This document shows positions 1 to 9,095 of a stretch of DNA of 64,000 bases, in pieces. The notes beneath the pieces are model-generated. The model was not told the DNA's origin. It did not search any database and saw only the letters and a program-made list of their open reading frames with translations. The translations under genes were made by a program, and so were the position numbers. Source of the DNA: Deltaproteobacteria bacterium (GTDB lineage Bacteria > Desulfobacterota > Desulfobacteria > Desulfobacterales > C00003060); assembly GCA_016930875.1 (NCBI GenBank), contig JAFGFW010000137.1:1-64000 (forward strand). The letters are read 5' to 3'. Within the stretch, counting starts at the first letter, position 1; the number at the start of each line of letters is the position of its first letter.

Positions 1-231
1 AAATGAACCAAGGGAGCGAATTTGTAACCCAGCAGGAACCCACCCCGGCCTTTCAAGATCAAGGTAACCGGACAATCCCACTGAAAAAAGTTCTTCACAG
101 ATTTGTCCGTACGAAAATCCCCAAATTGACGGTTAGCCTACCGCTGTCTTTGATTCCCCAGAAACCGGAGAAGAAACCGATTGATTATGTTTTGACCCGA
201 TTAGCCAGTATGGATTTGCCTGGCATGAATC

Positions 232-647
232 TTAGGGGACATCTATGATTTTATGCTTTACGTTGGCTGAAAAAGACGATTATGACGAGGCATGCCAAGA
301 TAAGCAAGGATAGACGCACCTGAGGCTTTCCATCATGTCGTCATCAGGGCTATAGAGCGCAGCAAGATATTCCGTGAGGACGCTGATCGAGTCAACTTTT
401 GGGATCGGCTTGGAGGCATCGTCGTCGATACACAAACCCAGTGCTTTGCTTGGGCATTGATTCCTAATAAGGCATTGCCGAAGGCAAGAGGCCTGATCTT
501 ACAGGTGGCGGTCTGGTAAGGTTGAAAGGCGATGAAAGGATTCTGGGGGATAGTGAATTTGTTGAAAGCGTTTTGAAAAGATAGCAGAAGAAGAACAATT
601 CAGACTGGTATAACGCCGAATAGCATAAAATCATAGACGCCCCTTAA
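232..647. repeat. Inverted repeat pair bounding a decayed transposase element
   Basis: Positions 232-256 and 623-647 are inverted copies of one another. Fifteen bases (TCTATGATTTTATGC and its complement) match exactly, and the outer ten match with a few differences (TTAGGGGACA against TTAAGGGGCG). Between them lies the remnant of a REP-associated transposase, so the 416-bp unit looks like a small element with its ends. A similar end-like string, ATGAATCTTGGGGAC, recurs at 2205-2219 and resembles the flank of the left arm at 225-240. Confidence 0.6.
292..584 (+). pseudogene. Decayed REP-associated (Y1/IS200-like) transposase
   Basis: Reading from the ATG at 292 gives MPR, a TAA stop, then ARIDAPEAFHHVVIR..ERSKIF..FAWALIPN. 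This is the familiar N-terminus of REP-associated tyrosine transposases, in which the fourth residue is normally Gln, so the TAA is a nonsense change of a CAA/CAG codon. The frame then ends at 519. The middle of the protein, with the HFH metal motif and the catalytic Tyr region, is missing. A C-terminal piece reading LKGDERILGDSEFVESVLK follows at about 521-581. The gene therefore has a nonsense codon and an internal deletion and cannot make active transposase. It is bounded by inverted repeats. The identification is firm from motifs; functional loss is certain for this copy. Confidence 0.75.
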
Positions 648-753
648 AATCTCCGAAAAAATGACGATCGGCCGACGGGAACGTCTTTGCCTCAGGTGGC
701 CGGAATCACAGGTTTTTGGGGCGGAAACGCCCTGCGACGCTCAATTGAAATCC

Positions 754-1896
754 CTAGTTTTCGGCCTGTTCTCTAATGGGTGCCAATGATGTAACCAGGG
801 CTCCCAAAAGGGAAACAGCCCCTGCAAAGACGAAGGTGTTGGAGAGTCCGATCGTGTCTGAAAGCAATCCCGAAAAGATGCTCCCCAGGATGAAGCCGCC
901 GTCTACCGCCATGGTGAGCATGCTCATCATGCCGGCTTTTTGCGCCATCGAGCCTTGTTCCGCCCCCAGGGCATTCAAGGCGGGAAAAAGATATCCCAGG
1001 CCGGACCCGTAAAGAACAACGGAAAGGACAAAAAAGAAAGGCACATCCAATTTGTAGATCAACAGGATCCCCGAGCCGAACAAGACGAAGCAGATCCGTA
1101 TGATTACCAGTTTGCTGTATCGGTCCAGGAGGGCGCCGCCGAAAAGCCTGATGGCCACGGCCAGACCCAGAGACAGGCTCAAGAAGAGGCCCCCACTCAT
1201 AGCGACGGTCTTGGCGTAAAGAGGAAAGTAATGAAGCACCGTGGCCTGGACATCCACAAAGAGGATCATGGCCATGAGGACAAAGAAAAAGGAGCGATCT
1301 TGGACTATCTCCAGGTAACTGACCGACCGTTCAACCCTTTGTGAAAGCCTGTCCCATTTTTTTGTGAACACCAGTATGCTGAAGGCCAAAAAAGTGGTGG
1401 CTGCGCCGCCATGAAAGATGACCGGGTGTCCAAAGGCGTCCATAAGACGTTCGCCGGCCAGAGGCACAAATCCCAAAGCCGCAAGCATGGTGGCACCGTT
1501 GTGACTGAAGGCCCGTCCTCTCGTCTCATGGGGAGTGAACTTGGCGATGGTTGAAAAAGCTGCCGCAATAAAGGCGGAAAAGCCGACGCCGTGAATGATG
1601 CGAAGGGCATATATGGCCCCGAGCTTGCCGGGGATCACATGATAAAGAAAGGAGCAGCAAAAAATCATCAAAAGGCCCGAAACGAGAACCGGTTTTTCTC
1701 CCAGGCGATCGATGGTCTTGCCTACAAGGGGCCTTACTGCCAGGGAAGCGATGGAAAACGTGCCCATGATGAGGCCTATGGCCGTTTTGGAAACATCCAC
1801 CGTGGAGAGATAGATGGGATACATGAAAAAGAAGGCAATATTGGAAAAAACGAGGAAGGTGAGGATGTTGATGATAGCCAGTTTGGAATTTTTCAT
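754..1896 (-). CDS. MFS transporter
   Basis: A 380-residue membrane protein with about twelve hydrophobic segments. The loop after the second segment reads GKTIDRLGEKP (residues 59-69), which is the major facilitator motif A (GxxxDRxGxxP). The N-terminal half also has a conserved R in 'RIIHGVGFS', typical of the fourth helix of drug/sugar-type permeases. It probably exports or imports a small molecule by proton exchange across the inner membrane; the substrate cannot be read from sequence. The ATG at 1896 was chosen over an upstream TTG at 1905; neither has a strong ribosome-binding site. It stands alone, convergent with nothing, downstream of the transposase remnant, so it may belong to an accessory region. 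Confidence 0.85.
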   Translation of the reverse strand: MKNSKLAIINILTFLVFSNIAFFFMYPIYLSTVDVSKTAIGLIMGTFSIASLAVRPLVGKTIDRLGEKPVLVSGLLMIFCCSFLYHVIPGKLGAIYALRIIHGVGFSAFIAAAFSTIAKFTPHETRGRAFSHNGATMLAALGFVPLAGERLMDAFGHPVIFHGGAATTFLAFSILVFTKKWDRLSQRVERSVSYLEIVQDRSFFFVLMAMILFVDVQATVLHYFPLYAKTVAMSGGLFLSLSLGLAVAIRLFGGALLDRYSKLVIIRICFVLFGSGILLIYKLDVPFFFVLSVVLYGSGLGYLFPALNALGAEQGSMAQKAGMMSMLTMAVDGGFILGSIFSGLLSDTIGLSNTFVFAGAVSLLGALVTSLAPIREQAEN

Positions 1897-2689
1897 GTGA
1901 AGCAAATCGCGCTCATGTCCGTGAAAGTGTCCAGCGTTTGCGTCTTCACCCTATCGGAGATTGGGGCTTGAGGCAAGGGGAGATGGGACAACAAACAACG
2001 GACGACAAACAACAGGCAACAAACGACAGGCAACAAACGACAAACAACTGACAACGAACCATGACCATTGTGGTTGGGCTCGCATGGAGCCGGTCCTGCG
2101 GTCGGTATTTTCGCAGGCCTGGGGCTCCATCCGAAACTGATTTTTTCAGATACCCTTTTTTTGAGACGGGGCTCGGAACGTGGGCTGAGAAAGACACTTA
2201 GGGTATGAATCTTGGGGACGCCCTCAAGTTTCTAAGTCTCGTACCGAAAGGGGAAAGGCAAAGGAACTAGGGGCCGGGGGTAAGGGGGCAGTCACAAAGA
2301 TAGGAGGCGTTCGCGCAGAAATTGCTTGGCTACCGTGGACGAACAGGAATCAGACTGGTCGCGTCAAAGGAACCCAGAGGAAAAAACCACGTCCCGGAAT
2401 CTGTGCCCGTTCTGCACGAACGTAGCCTGTTCCACGCCTATGGTGCCCCCGGAATTTTCGGAATTCCGGCAAGCCTGGATGGGGATGATTTTGAGGGACC
2501 CTTTCATGGGGACATGTTCGCATTACTCGACTAGGAAATACAACAACAATTGCCCCCCTGCTTACGGATCGCCCTGCCTTTGTGGACAGTTGATTTGACC
2601 AAAAGCCCACCTTGATTCTTTCGGCCAGGAGATTTATGTAACACCGGTAGGCCTTGCAGGTGACATGGCCTTGCTCTAGGAAACCGATC
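1897..2689. other. Long intergenic region with A/C-rich short repeats
   Basis: No gene is supported here: the reading frames present are short, overlap on both strands and show no family motif. Positions 1988-2058 are strongly A/C-rich and built of loose repeats of CAACAAACGACA; an exact 14-base tandem (CAGGCAACAAACGA) occupies 2013-2026 and 2027-2040. Around 2204-2219 there is a string resembling the left end of the small transposase element at the window start. The rest (2230-2689) shows no structure that I can name. Confidence 0.5.
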
Positions 2690-3550
2690 ATGGCGAGTTG
2701 GTATACCTTTGCAATCATGGCGTTGTTTTTTATGGGCACACAGAGATTCTTCTACAAGGTCTCTGCTGAAAGAAGGTGCAATACTGCCCTGACAACCTTA
2801 TATTTTATGGCTACAGTGTCTGTTCTGAGTTCAATTCTGTTCCTTGTTCTCAAACAGTCTGTGACAAATATCCAATTTCTACTATTGATCGCCCTCACAA
2901 ATGGCAGTGCCTTTCTTGTCGGCACAGTGGCTCACATAGAGGCACTTAGATACATACCTGCCTCCATAGTATATCCAATCATCAGGCTAAATGTCGTCCT
3001 TGTCGTGATATTTTCGATCATTGTTTTTGAAGATGATTTGTCCGCTTATCAGGCCGTGGGGATTGCTCTTGCTGTGGCTGCTATGGTTATCTTGTCACGA
3101 CGACTCGATCACAAGAAAATATCCTATGGAAGAACAAAGCTTAGCTTTATGTTCATATTCATTTCCGTCTTGTGCGGTGCTATCGCTTCGATCTCCAGCA
3201 AATTTGCTGCCATGCACACAAACAAAATGGCCTTCATGGCACTTTCATACATATGTGCAACATCGTTTTCTTTGGGAATAAGAAAGAAATTGCAGACAGG
3301 ACATGCCAGTGCAGGTCACAAGGATGCATTAATCATCGGTTCGGTCATGGGCCTAATCAATTTTGCTGGATTTTACTCATTCTTAAAAGCACTTTCTATG
3401 GGACCACTCTCCATCATTGCCTCCATAACCGGTATGCATTTTGTCATCGCGATAATTTTGTCTGTGGTGATTTACAGAGAAAAACTGACGCATTTGAGAA
3501 TACTCGGTATTTCACTCACCATAGCCTCGATCATCCTGCTGAGGTTTTAA
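2690..3550 (+). CDS. EamA/DMT-family permease
   Basis: A 286-residue protein with about ten hydrophobic segments arranged as two similar halves, each starting near a small charged loop. This is the drug/metabolite transporter (EamA) architecture. Residues such as 'ALRYIPASIVYPIIRLNVV' in the first half and 'ALSMGPLSIIASITGMH' in the second are the paired repeat cores of the family. The ATG at 2690 is preceded by AGGAAA at a good distance, and the protein then begins directly with the first membrane helix; the frame is open a further 12 codons upstream but without a better site. The substrate is unknown. It is followed by a promoter region and an unrelated ATPase. Confidence 0.8.
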   Translation: MASWYTFAIMALFFMGTQRFFYKVSAERRCNTALTTLYFMATVSVLSSILFLVLKQSVTNIQFLLLIALTNGSAFLVGTVAHIEALRYIPASIVYPIIRLNVVLVVIFSIIVFEDDLSAYQAVGIALAVAAMVILSRRLDHKKISYGRTKLSFMFIFISVLCGAIASISSKFAAMHTNKMAFMALSYICATSFSLGIRKKLQTGHASAGHKDALIIGSVMGLINFAGFYSFLKALSMGPLSIIASITGMHFVIAIILSVVIYREKLTHLRILGISLTIASIILLRF

Positions 3551-3822
3551 CATGTTTGCCAAAATCTGCTACCATTTTGGAAATGGGGGAAGATACGAGA
3601 CATCGATCCGGGAGTTGGCGAATTTGACAGCAATGCAGGATTCCAGGGGCCGTACAAAAACCTGGCTGAATGGGGGCCGAAAGGTGTTGGGCATGAGACC
3701 TTCAGAAGAATTACCCTCGCACCCAAGGGGAAATAGGTGAACATGGCTTCAAAAAACAGGGTTAGCCACGAAGGGTAAAAGGAGACGAAAGTAGGATCTG
3801 AGCGCTTTGTGCTGTTTTTCTC

Positions 3823-3851
3823 TTGACAAAAGAGCTTTTTGCGACTAATAA
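3823..3851 (+). promoter_or_regulatory. Sigma-70-type promoter of the AAA_14 ATPase gene
   Basis: TTGACA at 3823-3828, a 17-base spacer, and TAATAA at 3846-3851. This close match to consensus lies about 70 bases before the ATG at 3924. Confidence 0.75.
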
Positions 3852-3895
3852 TTAGGCGTAACAATGCAATAAACCGACTAATCATTAGCCCTAAC
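3842..3895. promoter_or_regulatory. Paired operator-like repeats overlapping the -10 box
   Basis: Two copies of CGACTAATnATTAGscnTAAC stand at 3842-3862 and 3875-3895, exactly 33 bases (about three helical turns) apart. Each contains a palindrome, CTAAT-n-ATTAG. The first copy covers the -10 box, so a repressor binding both sites would block transcription of the ATPase gene. The binding protein is not known; autoregulation is possible but not shown. Confidence 0.5.
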
Positions 3896-3923
3896 TTGCC
3901 TACCCCCAATAGGTAGATCCCGC

Positions 3924-5237
3924 ATGGTTGAACGAGAAATAGAAAGAAAAATCGAAGACTTCAAGAGCCTCGGCATTCCTAAATATATCCCAAGGGAGGG
4001 CAGACTTCAACTGGTTGAGAACATGGTGTCAACCGTCATTGGCGCCCGCAGAGCTGGCAAAAGCTTTCGGGTGTTGCAGGCAGCAGATGAAATGATTCGT
4101 CAGCAGGTTGTCAGCTCGATCGATCAGGTATGCCTGATGGATTTTGACAATCCTGTCTTGTCCAACATGAAGGCCCCCGATCTGCCACTGATTCAGAACA
4201 CATTTTTGAAGCTCAACCCGGAATTCGAGTTGAATACCCCGCTGCTCTTTATTCTGGATGAAATCCACAAGGTGCCTGGATGGGAAGAATATGTCATAGA
4301 TTTGTCCCGAAATCCCAATTGGAAAGTGATTGTAACAGGGTCGTCTTCCAAGTTGTTAAAGTATGACATTGCAACTGAACTTCGGGGTAAAGCCATTTCA
4401 TCTACGGTATATCCACTGAGCTTTGTTGAGTTTCTGAGATTCAAGGATTTCAGATACAAAGCGAGTTCAACAAAAGGCCAGGCCGAAGCAAGAAGGATGT
4501 TTGACGAATACTTGAAGTGGGGCGCCTATCCCGCCATGGCCAATCTCGAAGAATATACAAAAGAGGCATTGCTGAGAGAGTATTTCGATACCATGATTCT
4601 CAAAGACATAATACAGCGATATGATGTGAGCAAACCGAAACAGTGCATCCATCTGTATAACTACTTGCTTGCGAATATCAGCAAGGCTCATACGCTTCAG
4701 AGCGCCTTCCAGTATCTAAAACAAAGCGGATTCAGCACAAGCCGGGATTCCGTGAGAGGGTATATTCATTGGGCGCAAGATTCATGGCTCTTGTTCATGG
4801 TCCCCATCTATTCGAATTCCCTTAAAGAGCAGGAGAGAAACTACAAGAAAATTTACGCAATCGACTGGGCTTTGGCCAACAAGAACAGCCTTGTTTGGGA
4901 CGGTTCTTATTCCAGGGCGCTTGAAAACATGGTCTTTGTTCACCTTTATCAAAGGTGGCACAGGGTTCATTATTATTTAACGAGAAAAAAGCGACAGGAG
5001 GTGGATTTCATCGCCGTGGACAGCCACGGTTATCCTGTCATGGCACTCCAGGTCTGTATCGATATAAGTGAAGGAGATACCGTGAAGCGGGAGTTGGAGG
5101 CAATCGTCACAAGCGCCAAGTATTTCGGCATCAAAGAAAATCTTATAGTAACATATAATCAGGAAAAAGATTTTCACAAAGATGGAATTTCAGTCAAAGC
5201 CATACCTGCTTGGAAATGGATGCTAAATCCCGCCTAA
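3924..5237 (+). CDS. AAA_14 / DUF4143 ATPase
   Basis: A 437-residue protein. A Walker A motif GARRAGKS sits at residues 40-47, and the Walker B string LLFILDEIHK at about 107-116, giving the AAA_14 ATPase domain in the first 200 residues. The C-terminal half contains the DUF4143 part with 'RALENMVFVHLYQ' and 'KKRQEVDFIAV', resembling a PD-(D/E)xK nuclease fold (conserved E, then EVDF). Such proteins are common in bacteria and archaea, often as single mobile genes; their role is poorly known and has been linked to DNA or defence functions only by association. The gene has its own promoter and paired operators, so expression is probably controlled independently. Function is not assigned further. 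Confidence 0.85.
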   Translation: MVEREIERKIEDFKSLGIPKYIPREGRLQLVENMVSTVIGARRAGKSFRVLQAADEMIRQQVVSSIDQVCLMDFDNPVLSNMKAPDLPLIQNTFLKLNPEFELNTPLLFILDEIHKVPGWEEYVIDLSRNPNWKVIVTGSSSKLLKYDIATELRGKAISSTVYPLSFVEFLRFKDFRYKASSTKGQAEARRMFDEYLKWGAYPAMANLEEYTKEALLREYFDTMILKDIIQRYDVSKPKQCIHLYNYLLANISKAHTLQSAFQYLKQSGFSTSRDSVRGYIHWAQDSWLLFMVPIYSNSLKEQERNYKKIYAIDWALANKNSLVWDGSYSRALENMVFVHLYQRWHRVHYYLTRKKRQEVDFIAVDSHGYPVMALQVCIDISEGDTVKRELEAIVTSAKYFGIKENLIVTYNQEKDFHKDGISVKAIPAWKWMLNPA

Positions 5238-5277
5238 CTCCATCGATTCATAAATTCGATAACGAATCTATTTAGAC

Positions 5278-5324
5278 TTCGGCTGAGCGACTCGACGTGA
5301 GCTCGTCGACACCTCTCAGTCGAA
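5278..5324. other. Large imperfect hairpin downstream of the ATPase gene
   Basis: TTCG-G-CTGAG at the left pairs with CTCAG-T-CGAA at the right, and GACG..CGTC pairs inside, giving a branched hairpin 40 bases past the stop at 5237. There is no following T-run, so it is not a classical terminator. The remainder of the 5238-5519 interval shows nothing else I can name. Confidence 0.4.
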
Positions 5325-5519
5325 TCCCTCAGGACTTAGTGTTGCCCTCGGCCATGAGCTCGGGCCGAATGGAGTAAGCAAATACGCAAACTTAACATCT
5401 TAAAATACGTTACACTAGTTGCGAATCGAAGCACTAAGGATTCGACTATTTGAAGGCAATGACTTGCGGTTGGCAATTTTTTTCAACACAGGTGGCCCTG
5501 CTTGTTGGGCATTATTGTG

Positions 5520-5548
5520 TTGACTTCTTGGTTTTCTCTGCGTTAGAA
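5520..5548 (+). promoter_or_regulatory. Probable promoter of hisS-aspS
   Basis: TTGACT at 5520-5525, a 17-base spacer and TTAGAA at 5543-5548, placed 55 bases before the hisS start. A moderate match to the sigma-70 consensus. Confidence 0.45.
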
Positions 5549-5602
5549 AATTAAGTTTTGTGAAAACAATGGATGTATGAGTTCTAAAGAGGCATTACCA
5601 AA

Positions 5603-6868
5603 ATGATCAGGCTGGTCAGGGGTTTTAAAGACATTCTCCCGGAAGAAACCGGGCTCTGGCAATACGTTGAGGGCGTTGTCCGGCATCTCTTTGATGACTT
5701 CGGCTTTACGGAACTGCGAATCCCCATTCTTGAGCAAACCGAGCTTTTTGCCCGCAGCATCGGGGCCGATACCGACATCGTGGAAAAAGAGATGTACACC
5801 TTTGCCGATCGAAGCGGCGGTTCCCTCACCCTGCGGCCTGAGGCCACGGCATCTGTGGTAAGAGCATACATCGAGCATAAGTTGTATGCAAAAGATCCAG
5901 TGTGGAAGCTGTATTCAGTTGGGCCAATGTTTCGCAGGGAACGCCCCCAGAAAGGCCGGTACCGGCAGTTTTACCAAATCAACGCCGAGGCCTTTGGGCT
6001 GCACGATCCCAGAGCGGATGCCGAACTTATTCTTTTATTGATGACCTTCATGCAGCGCCTTGAACTTTCCGACATCGAGCTCCACATCAACTCCCTGGGC
6101 TGTCCTGAATGCCGTCCGAGCTTTAAGAAGGCGCTCAAAGCCTTCTTGTCAGGTCGCTCCGAGAGACTCTGTTCGGACTGCCTCAGGAGAAGGGACAAGA
6201 ACCCTCTGCGCATATTCGATTGCAAGGTGCCCACCTGCAAGGAAACCATGCAAGATGCCCCATCTATTCTGGAGCACCTTTGTAAAGACTGCCAAAACCA
6301 TTTTGACACAGTCCAAAGCGCCCTGGGAGGATTTCATATACCCTTTCAGACAAATCATAGGCTGGTGAGGGGATTGGACTATTATACTCGAACGACCTTT
6401 GAAGTCCTTGCCGGGGCCTTAGGAGCCCAAGATGCCGTGGCAGGTGGCGGACGCTATGATGGCCTCGTGAAGTCTTTAGGCGGCCCGGATCAGCCAGGCG
6501 TGGGCTTTGCTATTGGTGTTGATCGAGTGATGGAACTCTTGGCCGACCGTGCCCAAAAGTTCGAAAAACGGCCCGACCTCTACATCGCTGCCCTGGGGTC
6601 TCAAGCGCAGGACAGGGCCTTTGAGTGGATGCAGCACATCAGAAGGCAAAAGGTTCGCACTGAGATGGACTTCCAAGACCGCAGTCTCAAGGCGCAAATG
6701 CGACGGGCAAATAAACTTGGAGCATCCTATGTTCTTATAGTAGGCGAGCGCGAACTTGAGGAGGGGGCTGCGGTACTCAGGAATCTGGAGACCAAGGAAC
6801 AAAAGGAAGTTTCCATACAAGACCTTGTAAGCGCTGTCGTCAGCAAAGTGAGAGCTGAGCGAGGTTAA
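5603..6868 (+). CDS. hisS: Histidyl-tRNA synthetase
   Basis: Class II aminoacyl-tRNA synthetase of 421 residues, the usual bacterial length. Residues 107-115 read GPMFRRERP, the motif 2 loop. 'LVRGLDYYTRTTFE' and 'AVAGGGRYDGL' are the two histidine-binding signatures of HisRS, and the C-terminal ~100 residues form the anticodon-binding domain (…RSLKAQMRRANKLGASYVL). It charges tRNA-His in the cytoplasm. It is followed at 80 bases by aspS on the same strand; this hisS-aspS pairing is common in bacteria and they are probably cotranscribed from the promoter at 5520. The gene looks intact and ordinary. Confidence 0.97.
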   Translation: MIRLVRGFKDILPEETGLWQYVEGVVRHLFDDFGFTELRIPILEQTELFARSIGADTDIVEKEMYTFADRSGGSLTLRPEATASVVRAYIEHKLYAKDPVWKLYSVGPMFRRERPQKGRYRQFYQINAEAFGLHDPRADAELILLLMTFMQRLELSDIELHINSLGCPECRPSFKKALKAFLSGRSERLCSDCLRRRDKNPLRIFDCKVPTCKETMQDAPSILEHLCKDCQNHFDTVQSALGGFHIPFQTNHRLVRGLDYYTRTTFEVLAGALGAQDAVAGGGRYDGLVKSLGGPDQPGVGFAIGVDRVMELLADRAQKFEKRPDLYIAALGSQAQDRAFEWMQHIRRQKVRTEMDFQDRSLKAQMRRANKLGASYVLIVGERELEEGAAVLRNLETKEQKEVSIQDLVSAVVSKVRAERG

Positions 6869-6948
6869 GGAAGAAAGAAGTAATAGCGCCTCAAACGGCG
6901 CGTAGCGCCACAGGAAATTGCCCAGCGATTCTATGAAAGGAGCCGGTT

Positions 6949-8736
6949 TTGCTTGATTCCCTTGGCAACATGAAACGAACCCACCATTGTTGGGAGCTCA
7001 CGGCCAAGGACGTGGGCAAAGAGGTGGTGCTCATGGGATGGGTACAGCGCCGTCGAGATCATGGCGGCGTAATCTTTGTAGACCTGCGTGATCGCGAAGG
7101 CCTGACCCAGGTGGTTTTTAACCCGGAATTCAACAGGTCGGTTCACGAGAAGGCCCAGGTCATCCGGAGCGAGTTTGTGCTGGCAGCCCGGGGCACTGTT
7201 GTGCACAGGCCCGAAGGTATGATCAATCCCAAGCTGAAAACCGGTGAGATTGACGTCATGGCCTCGGAGCTGCGGATTCTGAATCATTCCCAAACTCCAC
7301 CATTTGTCCTGGAAGATAACACACAAGTATCTGACAATATTCGCTTCAGGTACAGGTATCTTGATATGCGCAAGCCTGATCTTCAAAAAAATCTCATTCT
7401 TCGCCACCGGGCAGCCGCAACGATTCGTTCCTATCTGAATGGGCTTGGATTTCTGGACATTGAAACCCCGTTTTTGACCAAAAGTACGCCTGAAGGGGCA
7501 CGGGACTACCTTGTGCCCAGCAGGGTCAATCCAGGACAATTTTACGCGCTGCCGCAATCCCCCCAGATCTTTAAGCAACTTTTGATGCTGGGCGGATTTG
7601 ACAGATACTACCAGATCGTTCGATGCTTCCGAGACGAAGACCTCCGGGCAGACCGACAGCCGGAATTTACCCAGATCGATATTGAGATGTCTTTTGTTAC
7701 TGAAGAAGATGTGATGGGGGTCACGGAGGGGGTCATGGCTGCCATGTTTAAGGAGATACTTGGCATAGAGCTCAAGACTCCTTTCAAGCGGCTGAGCTAT
7801 GAGGAGGCAACAGGTCGATTTGGTCTGGATAAGCCCGATCCTCGCTTCGCTCTGGAGCTAAAGGATGTTTCTGATATTGTTGCCGCGGCCGAGTTCAAGG
7901 CCTTTGCAAATGTCGTAAGGGCGGGTGGCATAGTTAAGGCCATAAACGCAAAGGGATGCATCGGTTTTTCTCGAAAAGAGATCGACGATCTTACAGACTT
8001 TGTGGCTGTTTACAAGGCCAAGGGCCTGGCTTGGATCAAAGTGCGTCCTGACGCCTGGCAGTCACCCATTGCAAAATTTTTTTCCGATTCGGAAAAAGCA
8101 TTGCTGACCGAGAGGCTCGATATGGAGCCAGGGGACCTTGTCATGTTCGTAGCCGATCAACCCAAGGTAGTGAACGAGGCCCTGGGGCATCTGCGAAATC
8201 AATTGGGCCGCAAACTGAGCCTGATAAACGATGACCAATACAACTTCATATGGGTGACCGGGTTTCCTCTTGTGGAATATGACGAGCAGGAAAAGCGATA
8301 TATGGCCATGCACCATCCCTTTACAGCTCCCCTTGAAGAGGACATGGAACGGATTGCCGAAGACCCTCTTTCTGTGCGGTCCAGGGCCTATGATCTTGTC
8401 CTGAACGGAGCGGAGATAGGCGGCGGCAGTATCCGCAACCACCAGCGTGGGGTGCAGGAAAAGGTGTTTGAGGCCCTGAGCATTGACCGGGAGACCTACG
8501 AAAAAAAATTCGGTTTTCTGCTTGAAGCCCTTGACTTTGGAGCCCCTCCCCACGGTGGCATCGCCCTGGGCTTTGACAGAATCGTCATGCTAATGGCCGG
8601 ACAATCCTCCATCAGGGACGTGATCGCCTTTCCAAAGACTCAAAAAGCAACCTGCCTCCTCACTGGAGCCCCTTGTGATGTCCCCCCCGACCAACTGGAG
8701 GAGCTTTCTTTGAAGGTGCGGATCCCGAAAAAATAG
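6949..8736 (+). CDS. aspS: Aspartyl-tRNA synthetase (bacterial, GAD-domain type)
   Basis: A 595-residue class II synthetase. The N-terminal OB fold contains 'GWVQRRRDHGGVIFVDLRDREG'-type residues (about 32-53). Motif 2 is seen in 'FRDEDLRADRQPEFTQID' (about 224-241), the bacterial GAD insertion lies between about 295 and 420, and motif 3 is 'GIALGFDRIVML'. It charges tRNA-Asp, and because many deltaproteobacteria lack AsnRS it may be non-discriminating; that cannot be decided here. The TTG at 6949 was kept as start because AAAGGAG lies six bases upstream; the ATG at 6970, which aligns with the common family start (MKRTH), is an alternative. Confidence 0.96.
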   Translation: MLDSLGNMKRTHHCWELTAKDVGKEVVLMGWVQRRRDHGGVIFVDLRDREGLTQVVFNPEFNRSVHEKAQVIRSEFVLAARGTVVHRPEGMINPKLKTGEIDVMASELRILNHSQTPPFVLEDNTQVSDNIRFRYRYLDMRKPDLQKNLILRHRAAATIRSYLNGLGFLDIETPFLTKSTPEGARDYLVPSRVNPGQFYALPQSPQIFKQLLMLGGFDRYYQIVRCFRDEDLRADRQPEFTQIDIEMSFVTEEDVMGVTEGVMAAMFKEILGIELKTPFKRLSYEEATGRFGLDKPDPRFALELKDVSDIVAAAEFKAFANVVRAGGIVKAINAKGCIGFSRKEIDDLTDFVAVYKAKGLAWIKVRPDAWQSPIAKFFSDSEKALLTERLDMEPGDLVMFVADQPKVVNEALGHLRNQLGRKLSLINDDQYNFIWVTGFPLVEYDEQEKRYMAMHHPFTAPLEEDMERIAEDPLSVRSRAYDLVLNGAEIGGGSIRNHQRGVQEKVFEALSIDRETYEKKFGFLLEALDFGAPPHGGIALGFDRIVMLMAGQSSIRDVIAFPKTQKATCLLTGAPCDVPPDQLEELSLKVRIPKK

Positions 8737-8798
8737 CGGGAACCGAAAAGCCACAATGATGCATTTCGAAGTCGTCAACAGTGATAAACAAAAAAATG

Positions 8799-8827
8799 TT
8801 GACACAGTGGAGACTTGGGTATATATA
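8799..8827 (+). promoter_or_regulatory. Sigma-70-type promoter upstream of fdhA
   Basis: TTGACA at 8799-8804, a 17-base spacer, then TATATA at 8822-8827 within an AT-rich run. Transcription from here would give a leader of about 260 bases before fdhA. Confidence 0.7.
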
Positions 8828-8846
8828 TAACATATTGAAAATATAA

Positions 8847-8872
8847 GCAGTATGTCACGCGTGACATACTGC
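8847..8872. promoter_or_regulatory. Perfect 26-bp palindrome in the fdhA leader (candidate operator)
   Basis: GCAGTATGTCACG is followed immediately by its exact reverse complement, CGTGACATACTGC, with no spacer. It begins about 20 bases past the -10 box, where a bound repressor would block elongation or open-complex formation. The core TGTCACGCGTGACA differs in spacing from the usual Crp/Fnr box. It has no T-run, so a terminator is unlikely. The remaining leader to 9080 holds no other clear element. Confidence 0.6.
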
Positions 8873-9095
8873 AACAATCCTATATCGCTCGGAGCAAAAT
8901 TTAAAGAATCCAGGCCGCAAAGGACCGGATATTAACTTACCATACTTGCGCTTTGGGTTTTTACCTGTCAACAAAGTGTTCTATTACAAAAATCCCAATT
9001 ACATAAACGGAGAGGGGGTGAATTGCGAGTAGTTTCGCGCTTGCCGGTTTTTTTAATCAACCAAATTTTATTCAGAAAGGAAGGTGAGTACGCCT

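Noticed and set aside
3-248. 81-residue reading frame at the window start
   Set aside because: No ribosome-binding site and no recognisable motif; it ends at the transposase element. It may be a decayed tail of an upstream gene, but this cannot be shown.
2322-2598. Overlapping reading frames in the 2.3-2.7 kb interval
   Set aside because: Several frames on both strands overlap with no motif; composition is non-coding.
8886-8935. Possible c-di-GMP-I (GEMM) riboswitch in the fdhA leader
   Set aside because: CCGCAAAGGACCGG resembles the GCAAAGCC..GG core, but the paired P1/P2 helices and the tetraloop receptor are not formed. An Infernal search with RF01051 would decide.
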